Notes: a model not told the origin generated them from the sequence alone. 46,132 nt of DNA from Bacteroidota bacterium (GCA_026708685.1 JAPOUL010000164.1:1-46132); one strand, 5' to 3'; positions 1 through 9,633 are shown, numbered from the stretch's first letter. A program made the numbers and translations.

Positions 1-2
1 TC

Positions 3-635
3 GCGTATTCTTCCAGTGACGGTGAACGAGGCATGTGTTCTTTACCTGATCTGACGGATAAAGAAATAAGGATTCGCAGGTATCAACGTAAGTTAGCTCG
101 TCAACAGAAAGGATCTGGACGGTACAAGCGAACCAAACGGAAGATCAACAAGTGGAAGCGAAAGCAGAAGAACTGTCGAGTTAATGCGGCGCATCAAAAC
201 AGTAGGGCCTTGTCCAACAAGGCTTACACCTTGAAGCGTGAAGGCTTGAAGATCAAGAATATGTCCAAGTCCGCCAAGGGCACGGTAGATAACCCTGGCA
301 AGAATGTGAAAGCAAAAGCAGGATTAAACCGCGTGATTCAGAATGCTGGATGGAGCAGGTTTAATTCCTACTGCGATTACAAGTTTGGTAATGTAGTCCT
401 TGTAGATCCAAAGTATACCAGTCAACGGTGTAACCAGTGTGGACATACAAATAAAGAAAATCGCAAAACACAGAGCAAGTTTCAGTGTATGTCCTGTGGG
501 CATACGGATCACGCAGATCTGAACGCATCTGCGAATATACTCTTGGCCTTCGGGATTGGGGCTACTGCACGTGGAGGGGCGTTTCCGTTAGGAACCCCTA
601 TGAGCCGTGAAATGGATCAGTCGGTAACTACATAA
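3..635 (+). CDS. tnpB: TnpB-type RNA-guided nuclease of an IS200/IS605-family element, 5' partial
   Basis: The reading frame is open to the left edge of the window, so the gene begins outside it; the ATG at 33 is only an internal methionine. The visible part covers the C-terminal two thirds of a TnpB/OrfB protein. It has a basic helical region, the RuvC-II block ending in EGLKIKNM with its acidic residue, the stretch SAKGT..NPGKNV typical of the family, and a four-cysteine zinc finger (CNQCGH...CMSCGH). It ends with the RuvC-III block DHADLNASANI, which carries the last catalytic Asp. The first catalytic Asp (RuvC-I) would lie left of the window. Family members are omega-RNA-guided DNA nucleases that help retain the transposon. 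No TnpA is visible. Whether the element is intact cannot be judged from here. Confidence 0.9.
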   Translation, partial: AYSSSDGERGMCSLPDLTDKEIRIRRYQRKLARQQKGSGRYKRTKRKINKWKRKQKNCRVNAAHQNSRALSNKAYTLKREGLKIKNMSKSAKGTVDNPGKNVKAKAGLNRVIQNAGWSRFNSYCDYKFGNVVLVDPKYTSQRCNQCGHTNKENRKTQSKFQCMSCGHTDHADLNASANILLAFGIGATARGGAFPLGTPMSREMDQSVTT

Positions 636-649
636 CCTGGTTACTTATG
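571..649 (+). other. candidate omega-RNA / right-end hairpins of the tnpB element
   Basis: Two hairpin-forming stretches lie at the 3' end of tnpB. In the first, GGGG (576-579) and TTCC (583-586) pair with GGAA (591-594) and CCCC (595-598) around a GTTA loop. In the second, CATAA (631-635) and TTATG (645-649) flank a partly palindromic AACC-T-GGTT core that spans the stop codon. In IS200/IS605 elements the guide RNA scaffold overlaps the end of tnpB and the right end is an imperfect hairpin. The position fits both roles, but the assignment is inference. Confidence 0.35.
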
Positions 650-788
650 GATATAATTCCCAAATTAATCACCTAGATACGACACGGGAGAATTTAGCGA
701 TCTCAATAGATTATTTCTACGTAAATTAGATGAGAAAACAATTCTCACTTAAAGATTGAGACAATCTCTATCAGGTTACACTCTTGAC

Positions 789-1310
789 ATGTATGGTATA
801 GCATTTACCAAACCTACGGAGGTGGAAGAGGCAAAACGTGAGGTCAAACTCATGCAGGATCAGTTGATCAAGGAAATGGAACAAAGGTTTTTGGATCATC
901 AGATTTCGCACTTTGGGAGTGATGTTGAACTGCGAGAAGAAGTTCTTAACGCCGATCGTATCGAATATTATACCCATCGCCTGCTTATGGCGGAGGCCAA
1001 AGAACTGATACTTCCATTTCGGAAATTTTTTGAGTCCTTACGACTACAGGAAAGCTCACGAAACGGTATCTACTCTAAAGTCATGCACTATTTGTCGCAT
1101 GTTTCAAGCCGCACCAACAATAAGGTGAAAATCACACCTGTTACTGAGGAGTGGGCACTTGCAGAGGTCGTATTCAATCCCTGGAATGTGTGGGATGAAA
1201 TCATAACGGTAGAAAAACGAAAAGGAGTCGCTCTGCGTGAGAGGCTTTCCCGTGACGAAGTCCTAGAGTTAATTCAAAGCGTGAAAGCCAGACGCGAGGC
1301 AGATCCCTAG
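789..1310 (+). CDS. hypothetical protein, 173 aa
   Basis: I do not recognise this protein. It is soluble in appearance, charged and mostly helical, with no signal peptide or membrane segment. The middle carries a hydrophobic-charged helix (residues about 60-85, ...LILPFRKFFESLRLQ) and the C-terminus is rich in Lys, Arg and Glu (KRKGVALRERLSRDEVLELIQSVKARREADP, given here only as composition: a likely helix). The frame could begin at a TTG at 756, giving 184 aa, but the ATG at 789 is the first conventional start. There is no clear Shine-Dalgarno before either. It sits alone between the tnpB fragment and the convergent glycosylase gene. That position and its lack of recognisable relatives suggest accessory DNA. 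Confidence 0.6.
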   Translation: MYGIAFTKPTEVEEAKREVKLMQDQLIKEMEQRFLDHQISHFGSDVELREEVLNADRIEYYTHRLLMAEAKELILPFRKFFESLRLQESSRNGIYSKVMHYLSHVSSRTNNKVKITPVTEEWALAEVVFNPWNVWDEIITVEKRKGVALRERLSRDEVLELIQSVKARREADP

Positions 1311-1407
1311 AATGGATTGATGAAGCTATACAGTGGATGTGGTCGTCATGTATGCATTCTAATTACACCAATTCATACTCATCATTGGATCATCATATTG
1401 ATCTTCC

Positions 1408-2022
1408 TTACAGTTCATTTGCTCGCCAGAGGTACCAACTGGCAACACTACGATAGGGCTTCCACGGGTTTCCAAGGGGTTGTAATTCAGATGCCTTGGG
1501 CAGCTCATCCAACTGATAGGCAATCTTATAGCCCCGCCGGATACCAAGATCAGTGACAGGCCATACATCCGGCCGTCCAAGATTGAAAATCAAAAACATC
1601 TGGGCCGTCCAAATTCCAATCCCCCGATGCTGGGAGAGGAGTTCAATGATATCATCATCACTGAATGTCTTCATCTGAGAGCGATCTGGAAGTGAACCCT
1701 CTCTTGCACTGACGGCTAGACTGCGAACGGTTTGCTCTTTGGATTGGGAAAATCCCACCTCTCTGAGAGTACCCATGGGAGTCTGCAATAACGCATCGGG
1801 TTCAGGTGGACCCCCGAACAGATCAAACAAACGGTTCTGAATTGCTCGTCCCGCTTGAGTAGAAATCTGTTGGAAAATGACAGAGCGAACGAGTGCCTGA
1901 AATGGACTCCACTCACGGGTAACAATCAATTCAAATGGCCCTACCTGGGCAATGAGATTGGCCATGCGTGGATCGGATGATCTCAGAAGATGAAGGGCTT
2001 CATCTACATCATATGGGGGCAT
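1408..2022 (-). CDS. alkA: DNA-3-methyladenine glycosylase II (AlkA/HhH-GPD superfamily)
   Basis: This base-excision repair enzyme removes alkylated purines from DNA. It has the HhH-GPD layout: a helical N-terminal part with the motif VIFQQIS, a helix-hairpin-helix (LLSQHRGIGIWTA), and the following loop WPVTDLGIRRG. The Asp of that loop is the expected catalytic residue. No iron-sulfur cysteines follow, which is normal for the AlkA branch. The short length (about 204 aa) matches the compact bacterial enzymes that lack AlkA's N-terminal beta domain. Possible starts are GTG at 2097, ATG at 2073 and ATG at 2022. I prefer 2022: family similarity begins about there, and the longest form would leave only 17 bp to the divergent gene at 2115. 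No Shine-Dalgarno decides it. Confidence 0.85.
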   Translation of the reverse strand: MPPYDVDEALHLLRSSDPRMANLIAQVGPFELIVTREWSPFQALVRSVIFQQISTQAGRAIQNRLFDLFGGPPEPDALLQTPMGTLREVGFSQSKEQTVRSLAVSAREGSLPDRSQMKTFSDDDIIELLSQHRGIGIWTAQMFLIFNLGRPDVWPVTDLGIRRGYKIAYQLDELPKASELQPLGNPWKPYRSVASWYLWRANEL

Positions 2023-2114
2023 TTTGAAAAAATAATCTTTAAGTGTAACTAATTTGGAAACGCTTCCGTACATGGAGGAAAGGCTTTTTTCTTTCACCTA
2101 TTCACCCATATACC

Positions 2115-2552
2115 ATGAAACTCTTTTTTGCTTTTTGCTTGACCGCACTTTTTGCCCTGCCCGTTTTTTCTCAGAATGTTGCATCCGTCATTCATGATGA
2201 GACGATTCGATGGAACTTGGCCACCGCTCAAATTGAAACTTCTCTTGACTCGGACTATCAGTCGGTACGGGAGCAGACCCTCAAAAATGCGATCGTGATC
2301 GTCACACTCTATCGTGACAAGATTGATCTCAGTGACGAAGGATCACTCCTACGTAAAGTGTATGAGGAAGCGGAATCCGTTCATCATCGCAAACTGGCAC
2401 TAGCCCTACTTTATACGATTGGTGGGGATAGAGTTCAGCAATATCTGGATCTGAACTCGACAGAAGCTGAGTCTGAACAGGTGCGGATTACGCTCGCCTC
2501 TGTGCTCAATGATTATTTCACCCATTATCACACATCTGCAGACGTAGGATAA
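2115..2552 (+). CDS. small secreted protein with HEAT-like helices, unknown function
   Basis: The 145-aa product begins with a textbook signal peptide: a Lys, a hydrophobic core and a cleavage-like site at PVFSQ-N near residue 20. The mature part looks all-helical, with alternating short amphipathic helices (EQTLKNAIVIVTLY, HRKLALALLYTIGG) that resemble HEAT-type repeats. I know no function for it. It is divergent from the glycosylase gene and preceded by a pyrimidine-rich leader without a Shine-Dalgarno. It is a single-gene unit, closed by a strong intrinsic terminator about 30 bp downstream. Confidence 0.75.
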   Translation: MKLFFAFCLTALFALPVFSQNVASVIHDETIRWNLATAQIETSLDSDYQSVREQTLKNAIVIVTLYRDKIDLSDEGSLLRKVYEEAESVHHRKLALALLYTIGGDRVQQYLDLNSTEAESEQVRITLASVLNDYFTHYHTSADVG

Positions 2553-2584
2553 CCCCAAAGGGGATCTGAATCTGAACGGTTCTT

Positions 2585-2618
2585 GGGGTGTATGGCATTG
2601 ACCATGCACCCCTTTTTT
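2585..2618 (+). terminator. intrinsic terminator of the secreted-protein gene
   Basis: GGGGTGTATGG (2585-2595) pairs with CCATGCACCCC (2602-2612) over 11 positions, with one G-T wobble, around the loop CATTGA. Six T follow at 2613-2618. The T-tract orientation serves the plus strand, separating this gene from the convergent tamB. Confidence 0.85.
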
Positions 2619-2650
2619 GTGGTCATCAAAAAGTCATGTTTCCAGATCCT

Positions 2651-5600
2651 CTAATCACTGTCTCCCTGAACATCCTCCGATGCAGAGGGAGTACGCCGAA
2701 ACAACTGCCTCCAAGAGGTAAACTCTGTACGATAGTTGATTCCCAACCCGGCTTCTGTATTGATCAAGGACTCACTTAATACATCCCCCTCACGGCGATA
2801 GAAAAACTCTACAGACACCGATGGATTCAGCTGGATTTCTACAATAAACTCTCCCTCAAGCCCCTGGGATGCAATATCCTCAGTACTGAGTCCACGATAA
2901 ACTCCTTGCCCACGAATGATTAATCGCTCGTTGAGCAGTCGCAGGGCAAGTCCAGCAGAAAAATCTAAATCTTGAACCGTTTCATCGCTTTGGACACCAA
3001 TTTGCAGATCTGCTTGAGGAATCACTTGACTAAGATAACGATTCAGCTGACTGGCTACAAGGCTGGATACACTGTTCACCGCCGAACTGGCAAATACTCC
3101 ACCCTGTGTAGCATTGGCAGAGAGCAGGAAGGAATTGGTCAGCAGAACGCTAGTTGCATGTTCTGTTGCTAAATCTGGACGATTCAAATAGGAATCCAGA
3201 AGAGGGGTGTCACTAATAGCTTCCTGACGTTGGTCAACCTCAAGGCCAAGATCAATCAGTACGGCATTGAGCGTACCAGAAACATATAGATTCACGATTA
3301 AGGGAAGACTGTTCTGGATAGCCCCTCCTACATCCTCTGGAAGTCCGCTTCTGGACGCTCTCGTACGGTAGGCCCCATGAATTTCAAGTGCGGGATTCAG
3401 AGGTGGTCCATTCCATGTGATCGTACCCGAATCGATCAAAAAGCGTCGCACAAAGATTTCACCCGCAGTAAACAAATAATCCCCTGAAGTAAGATCAAAT
3501 GACCCATAGGTAGACATCTCTCCACCCGTTCGCTGAAGCTGGACCCTGGCCGATCCAATCCCAATGATAATATCCCCGAGAAGCGGGTCAATCACCAAAC
3601 CAATGCTGGACCCAGGAGGACCAACCAGATTCAGATCCATATCCAAACCATCTCCGAATTTTCTCTCCCCTATCGGTCGCCGTTCAAGAATCGTCTCTCT
3701 CGGTCGACTGACAGAGGCAAGTTGGGTTTCTACAGATTGAGTAGAGTCAACATAAATGATAAATCCAGGGTCGTGTCTGCTACTGGTTTCACGAACGGGA
3801 ATATAGACTTCACTCTGCGGGGTAACAACCAAGTTATCTGAACGCAAAGATGATGAATAGACAGGTCCTGTTAGCGTTGCATCCCCAGATACACGGATGT
3901 CCCCATAAAATGAAAGGTCACTGGTATGACTCAGTACATTTATAATTTGCAGTGATTGAGTACTAGCAGATGCGTCAAAGGAAAGAAACTGAAACTCATT
4001 GAGATCCAAGATTCCAGCAACCTGGGCCGTCCCGCCATATGGATCATTCAACATCAATTGATCCGCATGAATCTGATCTCTCTCGAAAGAAAAGGAACCG
4101 GTTGCTTCATAAAGTGTGTTTAGTTCAGGGATGAAAAGTTCACCGTCCGTCCAGTCAAGAGCTCCATCAAGGATCAACTGTTCAAATGGTCCCTGAAGCA
4201 GGACGTCTCCAGAAAACCCACCTTGAAAATGAATCGGGTCACGAAACAATATATCCAGAAACCCTGCATCCAACCTTTCTATATCTGCAAATAAATCAAT
4301 AGATCTCGTTCTTTCTCGGTCACCAATCACAAGATTACCAATCAACTCTATCTGATTTGATGCAGGGATATACGGAGTGGAATCAGCCTCAAGGGAATCA
4401 ATCACCATGGCAACTTTGATATCAGAGCTTCCAGGCAGTAAGGTGCTTAAAGCTTGAACATGTCCTACCATTTTATTGTCAAATGTTAACGTATCAATGT
4501 CCAAACTACCCGTTATCTCAGGCAGCCAAAGTCCAGTCCATCGGAGGTTAGCATCAATGATCCCCCCCAACGGTCGTCTGAATTCAAAAATGCTTGATAA
4601 GTGTCCGAGATCTACTCCTTCAAGGGTGACGCTCAGAGTGTCTTCTGGCATACTTGAGAGTCTGCCTTGAACCGTCATGGTTTGGGCTTGATCAAGAAAA
4701 GGACTGACGGTTGCAAGCCTCAGTGAGCGAAATATTGCAGTCCCTGCATAGACATCAAGATCAGCAGATTCTGCTATCGTCCAGATAGCATCTCCAACTG
4801 GGATTCGCATATCCTCAATGCGGAGGCGGATTCGATCGCGCAATAGTTGGATCTCGGAGGATAGATAACTCTGTATTGAGGAATTTTCAATGTCAGTGAG
4901 CAGTTCCAAGGTTCCCTTGCGCCCCACCTGATTCCAAGAAAGACTTGGCATTTGAGTCGTAATTTGTCCAGTGGTGATGGAATCGGCAGCAAGATTCACA
5001 CCCATGGTCCAGTCGGTCTCAATAGAGTCACTTAAACTGGCATCAAATGTGAAGGTCATTACTGGTTGATAGGCTGCAAAATCATTGATTTCAAACCATT
5101 CATCAATGATCTGGGAGTGCATGAACAAAGATTCTCCATCCGCCTGAAGATGTACTTCTCCCTGATGCTGACTGTGAAAAGATGGAAAAAGGAATAGCAG
5201 TGCACTTGTAGCGGGGTGTGCATGCAATTCCCAGGTCGCATACAAATCAATGGGCAGAAAATCGCCAAGTCCCAGCGTACTGGATTCCTCTGCATCGTCT
5301 TCAGACTGATACAGTTGAGCATAGTCTTCCAAACCAGCCGCCTCCAAGGGTTGGAAGTGTTTTGAAAATCGATCCAGCATCTGCTCAAAAGATTGAGCCC
5401 AGACTGTGCCAATATGTTTGAAGGACTGATAACGAATGTCTCCAGAAATTTCAAGGTCAATGACATCTCCCTCTACAGTGAGGCGCGGCTGGGGTGTTGT
5501 AGATTCATGAAGGTGAATCAGCCACTGGGTAGGTGGAGCTACACGAACAGCTTGATTCCATGCAATCGTTGAGGAATCCGTCTGGATCAATAGCTGTCCG

Positions 5601-7183
5601 GAAAAATCATCCATCTGTCTGCCCGATCCGTTGATTTCCCAGGCCGCATTGAAATCAGTCTGCAGATTGGATATAGAAAGTAGATGTCCCAGATCGGCAG
5701 AAACTAGGTGCCCTGATGCCTGAACCAGAGGGGTATCATCTTTCAAGTCTGCGGTAAGATCTAAATGGATCTTTGCCTCCTTCTGATGTGCAGTGCCACT
5801 CAATGAGAGTTTTTGATCCTTGAGGCTCCCTTCCATTGAGAGACTGTCTATGGATCTTCCAGCAATTTCGGAAGAAGAAAGGGTGATGGATGAAGCAACG
5901 GTTGGTGAGCGAAGACCACTTCCTGCAAGATGTATCTCACCATTGATCACTCCCTGAAGATCGGATTCACCAGTGATTACAGAAAGATTCAGATTAGATG
6001 TTGTGAGATGGCCCTCATAACTCCATTGCGAAGAGCGTTGTACTGATGCAACAAGATTCGATCGTCCACCAGTGGAAGTCAAGATGTCCAGCGTTCCATC
6101 TAAATCTAGTTGATTCATCGTTCGGCTACCCTGAATCCGACCATCAACCTGAACCTTTCCAGCTCTCCACTGAGATGTGTCCATTAGATAGGACAAATCC
6201 TGGGGGTTGATCGTAGTTGGCGCAATAGATGCCCCAAATGTAAGCTGATTGCCATCTGACTCTATGGATGCAGAAGGGATTTCAATACGGGAGAGTGGCG
6301 TAGTAATAACGGTCTCATTGAACAACCACTGAGAGGCTTCCCGATGTATATTTCCTTGAATGGAAAGCGAGTTGAAGAGCTTGACCTCAGGGGAGACTGC
6401 ACGAATAAATTCCGGGGTAAAATAGCTATCTATCAGCGACAGGTCTGCAAATGCTTCACCCATTGAAAAAACACCAACTACAGAAGCTTGATTGTCTGAA
6501 CTTGAAACGTTGAGAGAATTAATAAACAATCGATCTCGTTCAAGGACGAATTCCCCATCTACACCTACATCAAGTGTATCCACTGATGCGGTCAGCGACT
6601 CAATGGTAAAGATCTTTCGATCCGATTGCAGGTGGATATGTCCCTCCAAGGAAAAATCGGACACCTCCGTTGCGGCAAAATCAAATACCCAGCCGGATTC
6701 AATCGCCTTCGGGACATGCTCCTGATACGATAGATGGATACGGCCATTGGTAATCTCAACATGGGCTGATTCAAAATCCCAGGACTGAGAACCCCCAGGC
6801 TTTCTGGAAGACAGAACCGAAGATAGATTCCATGTACTGTCTGCAAGATACTCAAGTGATAATGTAGGACCGTCTATCAAGAGTGAGCTCAGTTCAAATC
6901 GTGATCCAAACACACCGAACCAATTGGGCAGAGCCGTGATTTGGTTCACATGTAGCCAAAGGTGCTGGCGTTCATCGTACAATGAAACATCCTGCAGATA
7001 AATGGTCTGTTGGAGATTGCCAGTAACCCTTCCTATTTTCAGTTGCCCGTAAAAGGCCTCCGCAAATTGAGATTCAATTTCCTGACGCAGAAAATCTCGT
7101 CCAACTTCGGTTTGCGTCAACCCGATGTAGGTTAAAACCCCACTTCCTATCAAGAACCCAGTAATCACAAGAGCTCGCACCAT
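2651..7183 (-). CDS. tamB: TamB-like translocation and assembly module protein (AsmA/TamB superfamily, DUF490)
   Basis: The product is about 1510 aa: one N-terminal membrane anchor (MVRALVITGFLIGSGVLTYI), then the family's opening phrase (EIESQFAEAFYGQLKIGRVTGNL in part), then more than 1000 residues of repetitive beta-rich sequence. It ends in the DUF490-type domain with GGEMSTYGSFDLTSGDYLF and TITWNGPPLNPALEI motifs. TamB proteins span the periplasm as a beta-taco bridge and act in outer-membrane protein assembly and phospholipid transport. The frame can extend to a TTG at 7306 that overlaps the upstream gene. However, GAGAGGGG sits just before the ATG at 7183, whose product starts right at the anchor, so I chose that start. 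It follows the sialate esterase gene in one unit. No tamA is adjacent. Confidence 0.92.
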   Translation of the reverse strand: MVRALVITGFLIGSGVLTYIGLTQTEVGRDFLRQEIESQFAEAFYGQLKIGRVTGNLQQTIYLQDVSLYDERQHLWLHVNQITALPNWFGVFGSRFELSSLLIDGPTLSLEYLADSTWNLSSVLSSRKPGGSQSWDFESAHVEITNGRIHLSYQEHVPKAIESGWVFDFAATEVSDFSLEGHIHLQSDRKIFTIESLTASVDTLDVGVDGEFVLERDRLFINSLNVSSSDNQASVVGVFSMGEAFADLSLIDSYFTPEFIRAVSPEVKLFNSLSIQGNIHREASQWLFNETVITTPLSRIEIPSASIESDGNQLTFGASIAPTTINPQDLSYLMDTSQWRAGKVQVDGRIQGSRTMNQLDLDGTLDILTSTGGRSNLVASVQRSSQWSYEGHLTTSNLNLSVITGESDLQGVINGEIHLAGSGLRSPTVASSITLSSSEIAGRSIDSLSMEGSLKDQKLSLSGTAHQKEAKIHLDLTADLKDDTPLVQASGHLVSADLGHLLSISNLQTDFNAAWEINGSGRQMDDFSGQLLIQTDSSTIAWNQAVRVAPPTQWLIHLHESTTPQPRLTVEGDVIDLEISGDIRYQSFKHIGTVWAQSFEQMLDRFSKHFQPLEAAGLEDYAQLYQSEDDAEESSTLGLGDFLPIDLYATWELHAHPATSALLFLFPSFHSQHQGEVHLQADGESLFMHSQIIDEWFEINDFAAYQPVMTFTFDASLSDSIETDWTMGVNLAADSITTGQITTQMPSLSWNQVGRKGTLELLTDIENSSIQSYLSSEIQLLRDRIRLRIEDMRIPVGDAIWTIAESADLDVYAGTAIFRSLRLATVSPFLDQAQTMTVQGRLSSMPEDTLSVTLEGVDLGHLSSIFEFRRPLGGIIDANLRWTGLWLPEITGSLDIDTLTFDNKMVGHVQALSTLLPGSSDIKVAMVIDSLEADSTPYIPASNQIELIGNLVIGDRERTRSIDLFADIERLDAGFLDILFRDPIHFQGGFSGDVLLQGPFEQLILDGALDWTDGELFIPELNTLYEATGSFSFERDQIHADQLMLNDPYGGTAQVAGILDLNEFQFLSFDASASTQSLQIINVLSHTSDLSFYGDIRVSGDATLTGPVYSSSLRSDNLVVTPQSEVYIPVRETSSRHDPGFIIYVDSTQSVETQLASVSRPRETILERRPIGERKFGDGLDMDLNLVGPPGSSIGLVIDPLLGDIIIGIGSARVQLQRTGGEMSTYGSFDLTSGDYLFTAGEIFVRRFLIDSGTITWNGPPLNPALEIHGAYRTRASRSGLPEDVGGAIQNSLPLIVNLYVSGTLNAVLIDLGLEVDQRQEAISDTPLLDSYLNRPDLATEHATSVLLTNSFLLSANATQGGVFASSAVNSVSSLVASQLNRYLSQVIPQADLQIGVQSDETVQDLDFSAGLALRLLNERLIIRGQGVYRGLSTEDIASQGLEGEFIVEIQLNPSVSVEFFYRREGDVLSESLINTEAGLGINYRTEFTSWRQLFRRTPSASEDVQGDSD

Positions 7184-7265
7184 TGCCACCCCTCTCTTGC
7201 GAGGAACTTGACGAGATTCGTGTTGGGAAGGTTGAGCCACCTGATTCTGGATTGACTGGAGAGAT

Positions 7266-9185
7266 TTAGTTGCCGATTCGGAATGGTGCTGCGGGTAGTC
7301 CTTCAATATTCATTAAATTCGCTGAACTAGGATTATCCGCCCATGCATAACGAACAGATGTTGGATTTGGAATGTCTGGGTGAGAAACGATGACGGTTTC
7401 ATCTTGGATCCGTGCATGGGCCCAGACAAACTGACCGTCTTCTCCAGCGATAGCAAATCCTCCAAGAGAATCCCCATGAGCGATGAGTCCGCCCCCTACA
7501 TAATCAAACTGGATGTGAACTTCTCCCATTTCTATGGCATGATCGGAATACAGGGGCCCAGAGAATATAAGATCTTCCTGATAAACCAGATGTCGCGCCC
7601 AAAGGGAAAGGCGATCACCGACATCCTGCTTGTTTTTTGGATGGATATCATCGGCATCTCCAATATCAAGAGTAATCGCTTGCCCGACATTGGGGAGTGT
7701 CAATGCAGCGGCTTGGGATTCACGCAGGATAGCCCAATCGCTCTCTGTGGGTACATCATGGGCTGGCTGGAAACTGGCCAAAGATACAAACAAGAACGGT
7801 GCGGTGTCATGATTCCACCGCTTGCGCCATGTTGTGATCAGTGATTGAAATTGGTCAGCATACGCAGAGGCATCTTCAGGATTGGTTCCATTGGCTTCCC
7901 CTTGATACCATATAAATCCTGTGATCGGGAAATGCAGGATTGGATGAACCATTGCATTGTAGAGCAACGTAGGAAGTTGATTGGGGTTCCCATCAGGTTC
8001 AATGTCAAACTGTCCAACCTGAAACTTCCATTCCCCCTCCAGATTCAGCTCGCCTTCAGGCCATTGCAATTTGAGTTGTGAATCTCCGACCACCAGTCCA
8101 CCATTACCCCAAGAATCGTACACACGTATGGTGACTTGATTCATACCAGTCTGGAGAATGCCATCCTCAACTGGATAGGAACGCTGAATTTGATACTCAT
8201 TGGTTCCACCGATGAAGTGCCCATTGATCCAAGTCATATCTTCATCATCTACATGACCAAGATGCAACGTCGCTCCATTAGGGACGGAATCAAGCTCAAA
8301 GGTGGTTCTATACCATCCAGCCCCATTTAATCCTTCCAACCCGGCTGCCTCCCATGCTCCTGGGACTGGAATGTTCATCCACTGAGAATCATCAAGATCG
8401 GGATCTGCCCATATGGGTTGATTAGATTCAAAACCTGAGTCTGTTTCTGTGGAAGCACCATGCTCATCAGAGAGAATTCTCATGAGACGAACCTCCCGTT
8501 CTTTTGAGGCTTCAAAAACCTGATTGAGATCTTCCTGCGTCACTTCCAGTGCATCGGGGTCCATCCATGCTTCAATTCGGCTTCCACCCCATGAGGTGTT
8601 GACGATTCCAATTGGAATTCCAGTGTGCTTGCGTAGCTCTCTGGCAAATGAATATCCAACAGCCGTAAACGCACCAACATGATCTGGATTGGCGGAATGC
8701 CACTCTCCGCCAGCAAGTGTATCAACGAGGGAGTAAGACCAACTACGAGGCACTTTATAGTGACGCAGTAGGGGATCGTTAGCAGTTGAGATTTCGGATT
8801 CGGCATCTGCAGAAGCAGCAACAGACCACTCCATGTTTGATTGTCCCGATGCAATCCACACATCACCAAATAGAATATTTTCAGCAGTGAGGGTATCGGA
8901 ATCAGAGATGATCATCAAGGTGTGGGGGCCTCCCGCAGGATACGGCTTCAGTGATGTCATCCAATTCCCATCAGTGGTAGCCTGAGTAGAAACCTCATCA
9001 TCATCAAGAATGACCATTACGATCGCACTTGAGGATGCGGTACCCCAGATCGGGATGACCGCGTCTCGCTGAAGGACAGCACCATCGGTGAACAGTTTAT
9101 TCACCGTCAATGACAGATTTGGGGAGTGATTTCCGAACCCGATCAGTAAGACCAATTGCAGTAAAAGAGAGAAGATTACAAGCAT
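7266..9185 (-). CDS. sialate O-acetylesterase (SGNH hydrolase family)
   Basis: This exported esterase removes O-acetyl groups from sialic acids or related glycans. After a hydrophobic signal segment it shows an N-terminal beta domain (FTDGAVLQRD, VPIWG), the SGNH block with catalytic Ser in GQSNMEW near residue 115, and the GGSRIEAWM motif. An inserted jelly-roll domain of the beta-galactosidase type follows (GATLHLGHVDDEDMTWINGHFIGG region). The C-terminal catalytic part has GFIWYQGE and DIHPKNKQDVG, where the Asp-His pair completes the triad. The length is typical of Bacteroidota homologues. The start is either the ATG at 9185 or a TTG three codons earlier (9194). Its stop precedes the preferred tamB start by 82 bp, so the two are probably co-transcribed. 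Confidence 0.92.
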   Translation of the reverse strand: MLVIFSLLLQLVLLIGFGNHSPNLSLTVNKLFTDGAVLQRDAVIPIWGTASSSAIVMVILDDDEVSTQATTDGNWMTSLKPYPAGGPHTLMIISDSDTLTAENILFGDVWIASGQSNMEWSVAASADAESEISTANDPLLRHYKVPRSWSYSLVDTLAGGEWHSANPDHVGAFTAVGYSFARELRKHTGIPIGIVNTSWGGSRIEAWMDPDALEVTQEDLNQVFEASKEREVRLMRILSDEHGASTETDSGFESNQPIWADPDLDDSQWMNIPVPGAWEAAGLEGLNGAGWYRTTFELDSVPNGATLHLGHVDDEDMTWINGHFIGGTNEYQIQRSYPVEDGILQTGMNQVTIRVYDSWGNGGLVVGDSQLKLQWPEGELNLEGEWKFQVGQFDIEPDGNPNQLPTLLYNAMVHPILHFPITGFIWYQGEANGTNPEDASAYADQFQSLITTWRKRWNHDTAPFLFVSLASFQPAHDVPTESDWAILRESQAAALTLPNVGQAITLDIGDADDIHPKNKQDVGDRLSLWARHLVYQEDLIFSGPLYSDHAIEMGEVHIQFDYVGGGLIAHGDSLGGFAIAGEDGQFVWAHARIQDETVIVSHPDIPNPTSVRYAWADNPSSANLMNIEGLPAAPFRIGN

Positions 9186-9194
9186 GGGTATCAA

Positions 9195-9633
9195 TGTTAT
9201 TTGACGTTTCGTGAGTCATCAGGAAGCGAAAGAGAATCCGAACATGTCATACCTTCATTACGGGGATCAATGCAGGAAGGAATTAGCAACACAGAAGCGG
9301 TGAAATGAATTTCAATTCATACACAGCTTTGCAGGTACTATGTTCTGATGGAGGATATTAAGTGATGGCTACCATTCTGGCTTGTGCTTTTACGATGATT
9401 GCTCCCAAGTGTTATCTCAGAGAGTCAGAGAACCATCGCTTTCAAAATCACCAAAATGATCCCGAAAATCATAGATAGTCCGTGAGTGCATCATCAAAAT
9501 CATCCAGTTTTCGTTATGTAATGATCAAAGATTGACAGTATTGATTCGTGCATGGCCTTTATGAAAGGATTGTACACGCGATTGAAAGATACAAAAAATG
9601 TGCCAGAGGATGTGGTTTTTCAAAACATCGGAG
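9195..9633. other. non-coding stretch upstream of the esterase-tamB unit
   Basis: About 440 bases carry no supportable gene on either strand. The only structured element is a palindrome at 9305-9320. The minus-strand promoter of the esterase-tamB unit should lie here. Confidence 0.5.
9305..9320. repeat. perfect inverted repeat, possible operator
   Basis: ATGAATT (9305-9311) and AATTCAT (9314-9320) are exact reverse complements with a 2-bp spacer. It lies about 120 bp upstream of the esterase start on the minus strand, where a regulator site is plausible. The AT-rich sequence makes chance possible. Confidence 0.3.

Noticed and set aside
1317-1556. 79-aa plus-strand ORF after the 173-aa gene
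   Set aside because: Most of it lies antisense to the AlkA glycosylase, which has its catalytic residues. No features support it.
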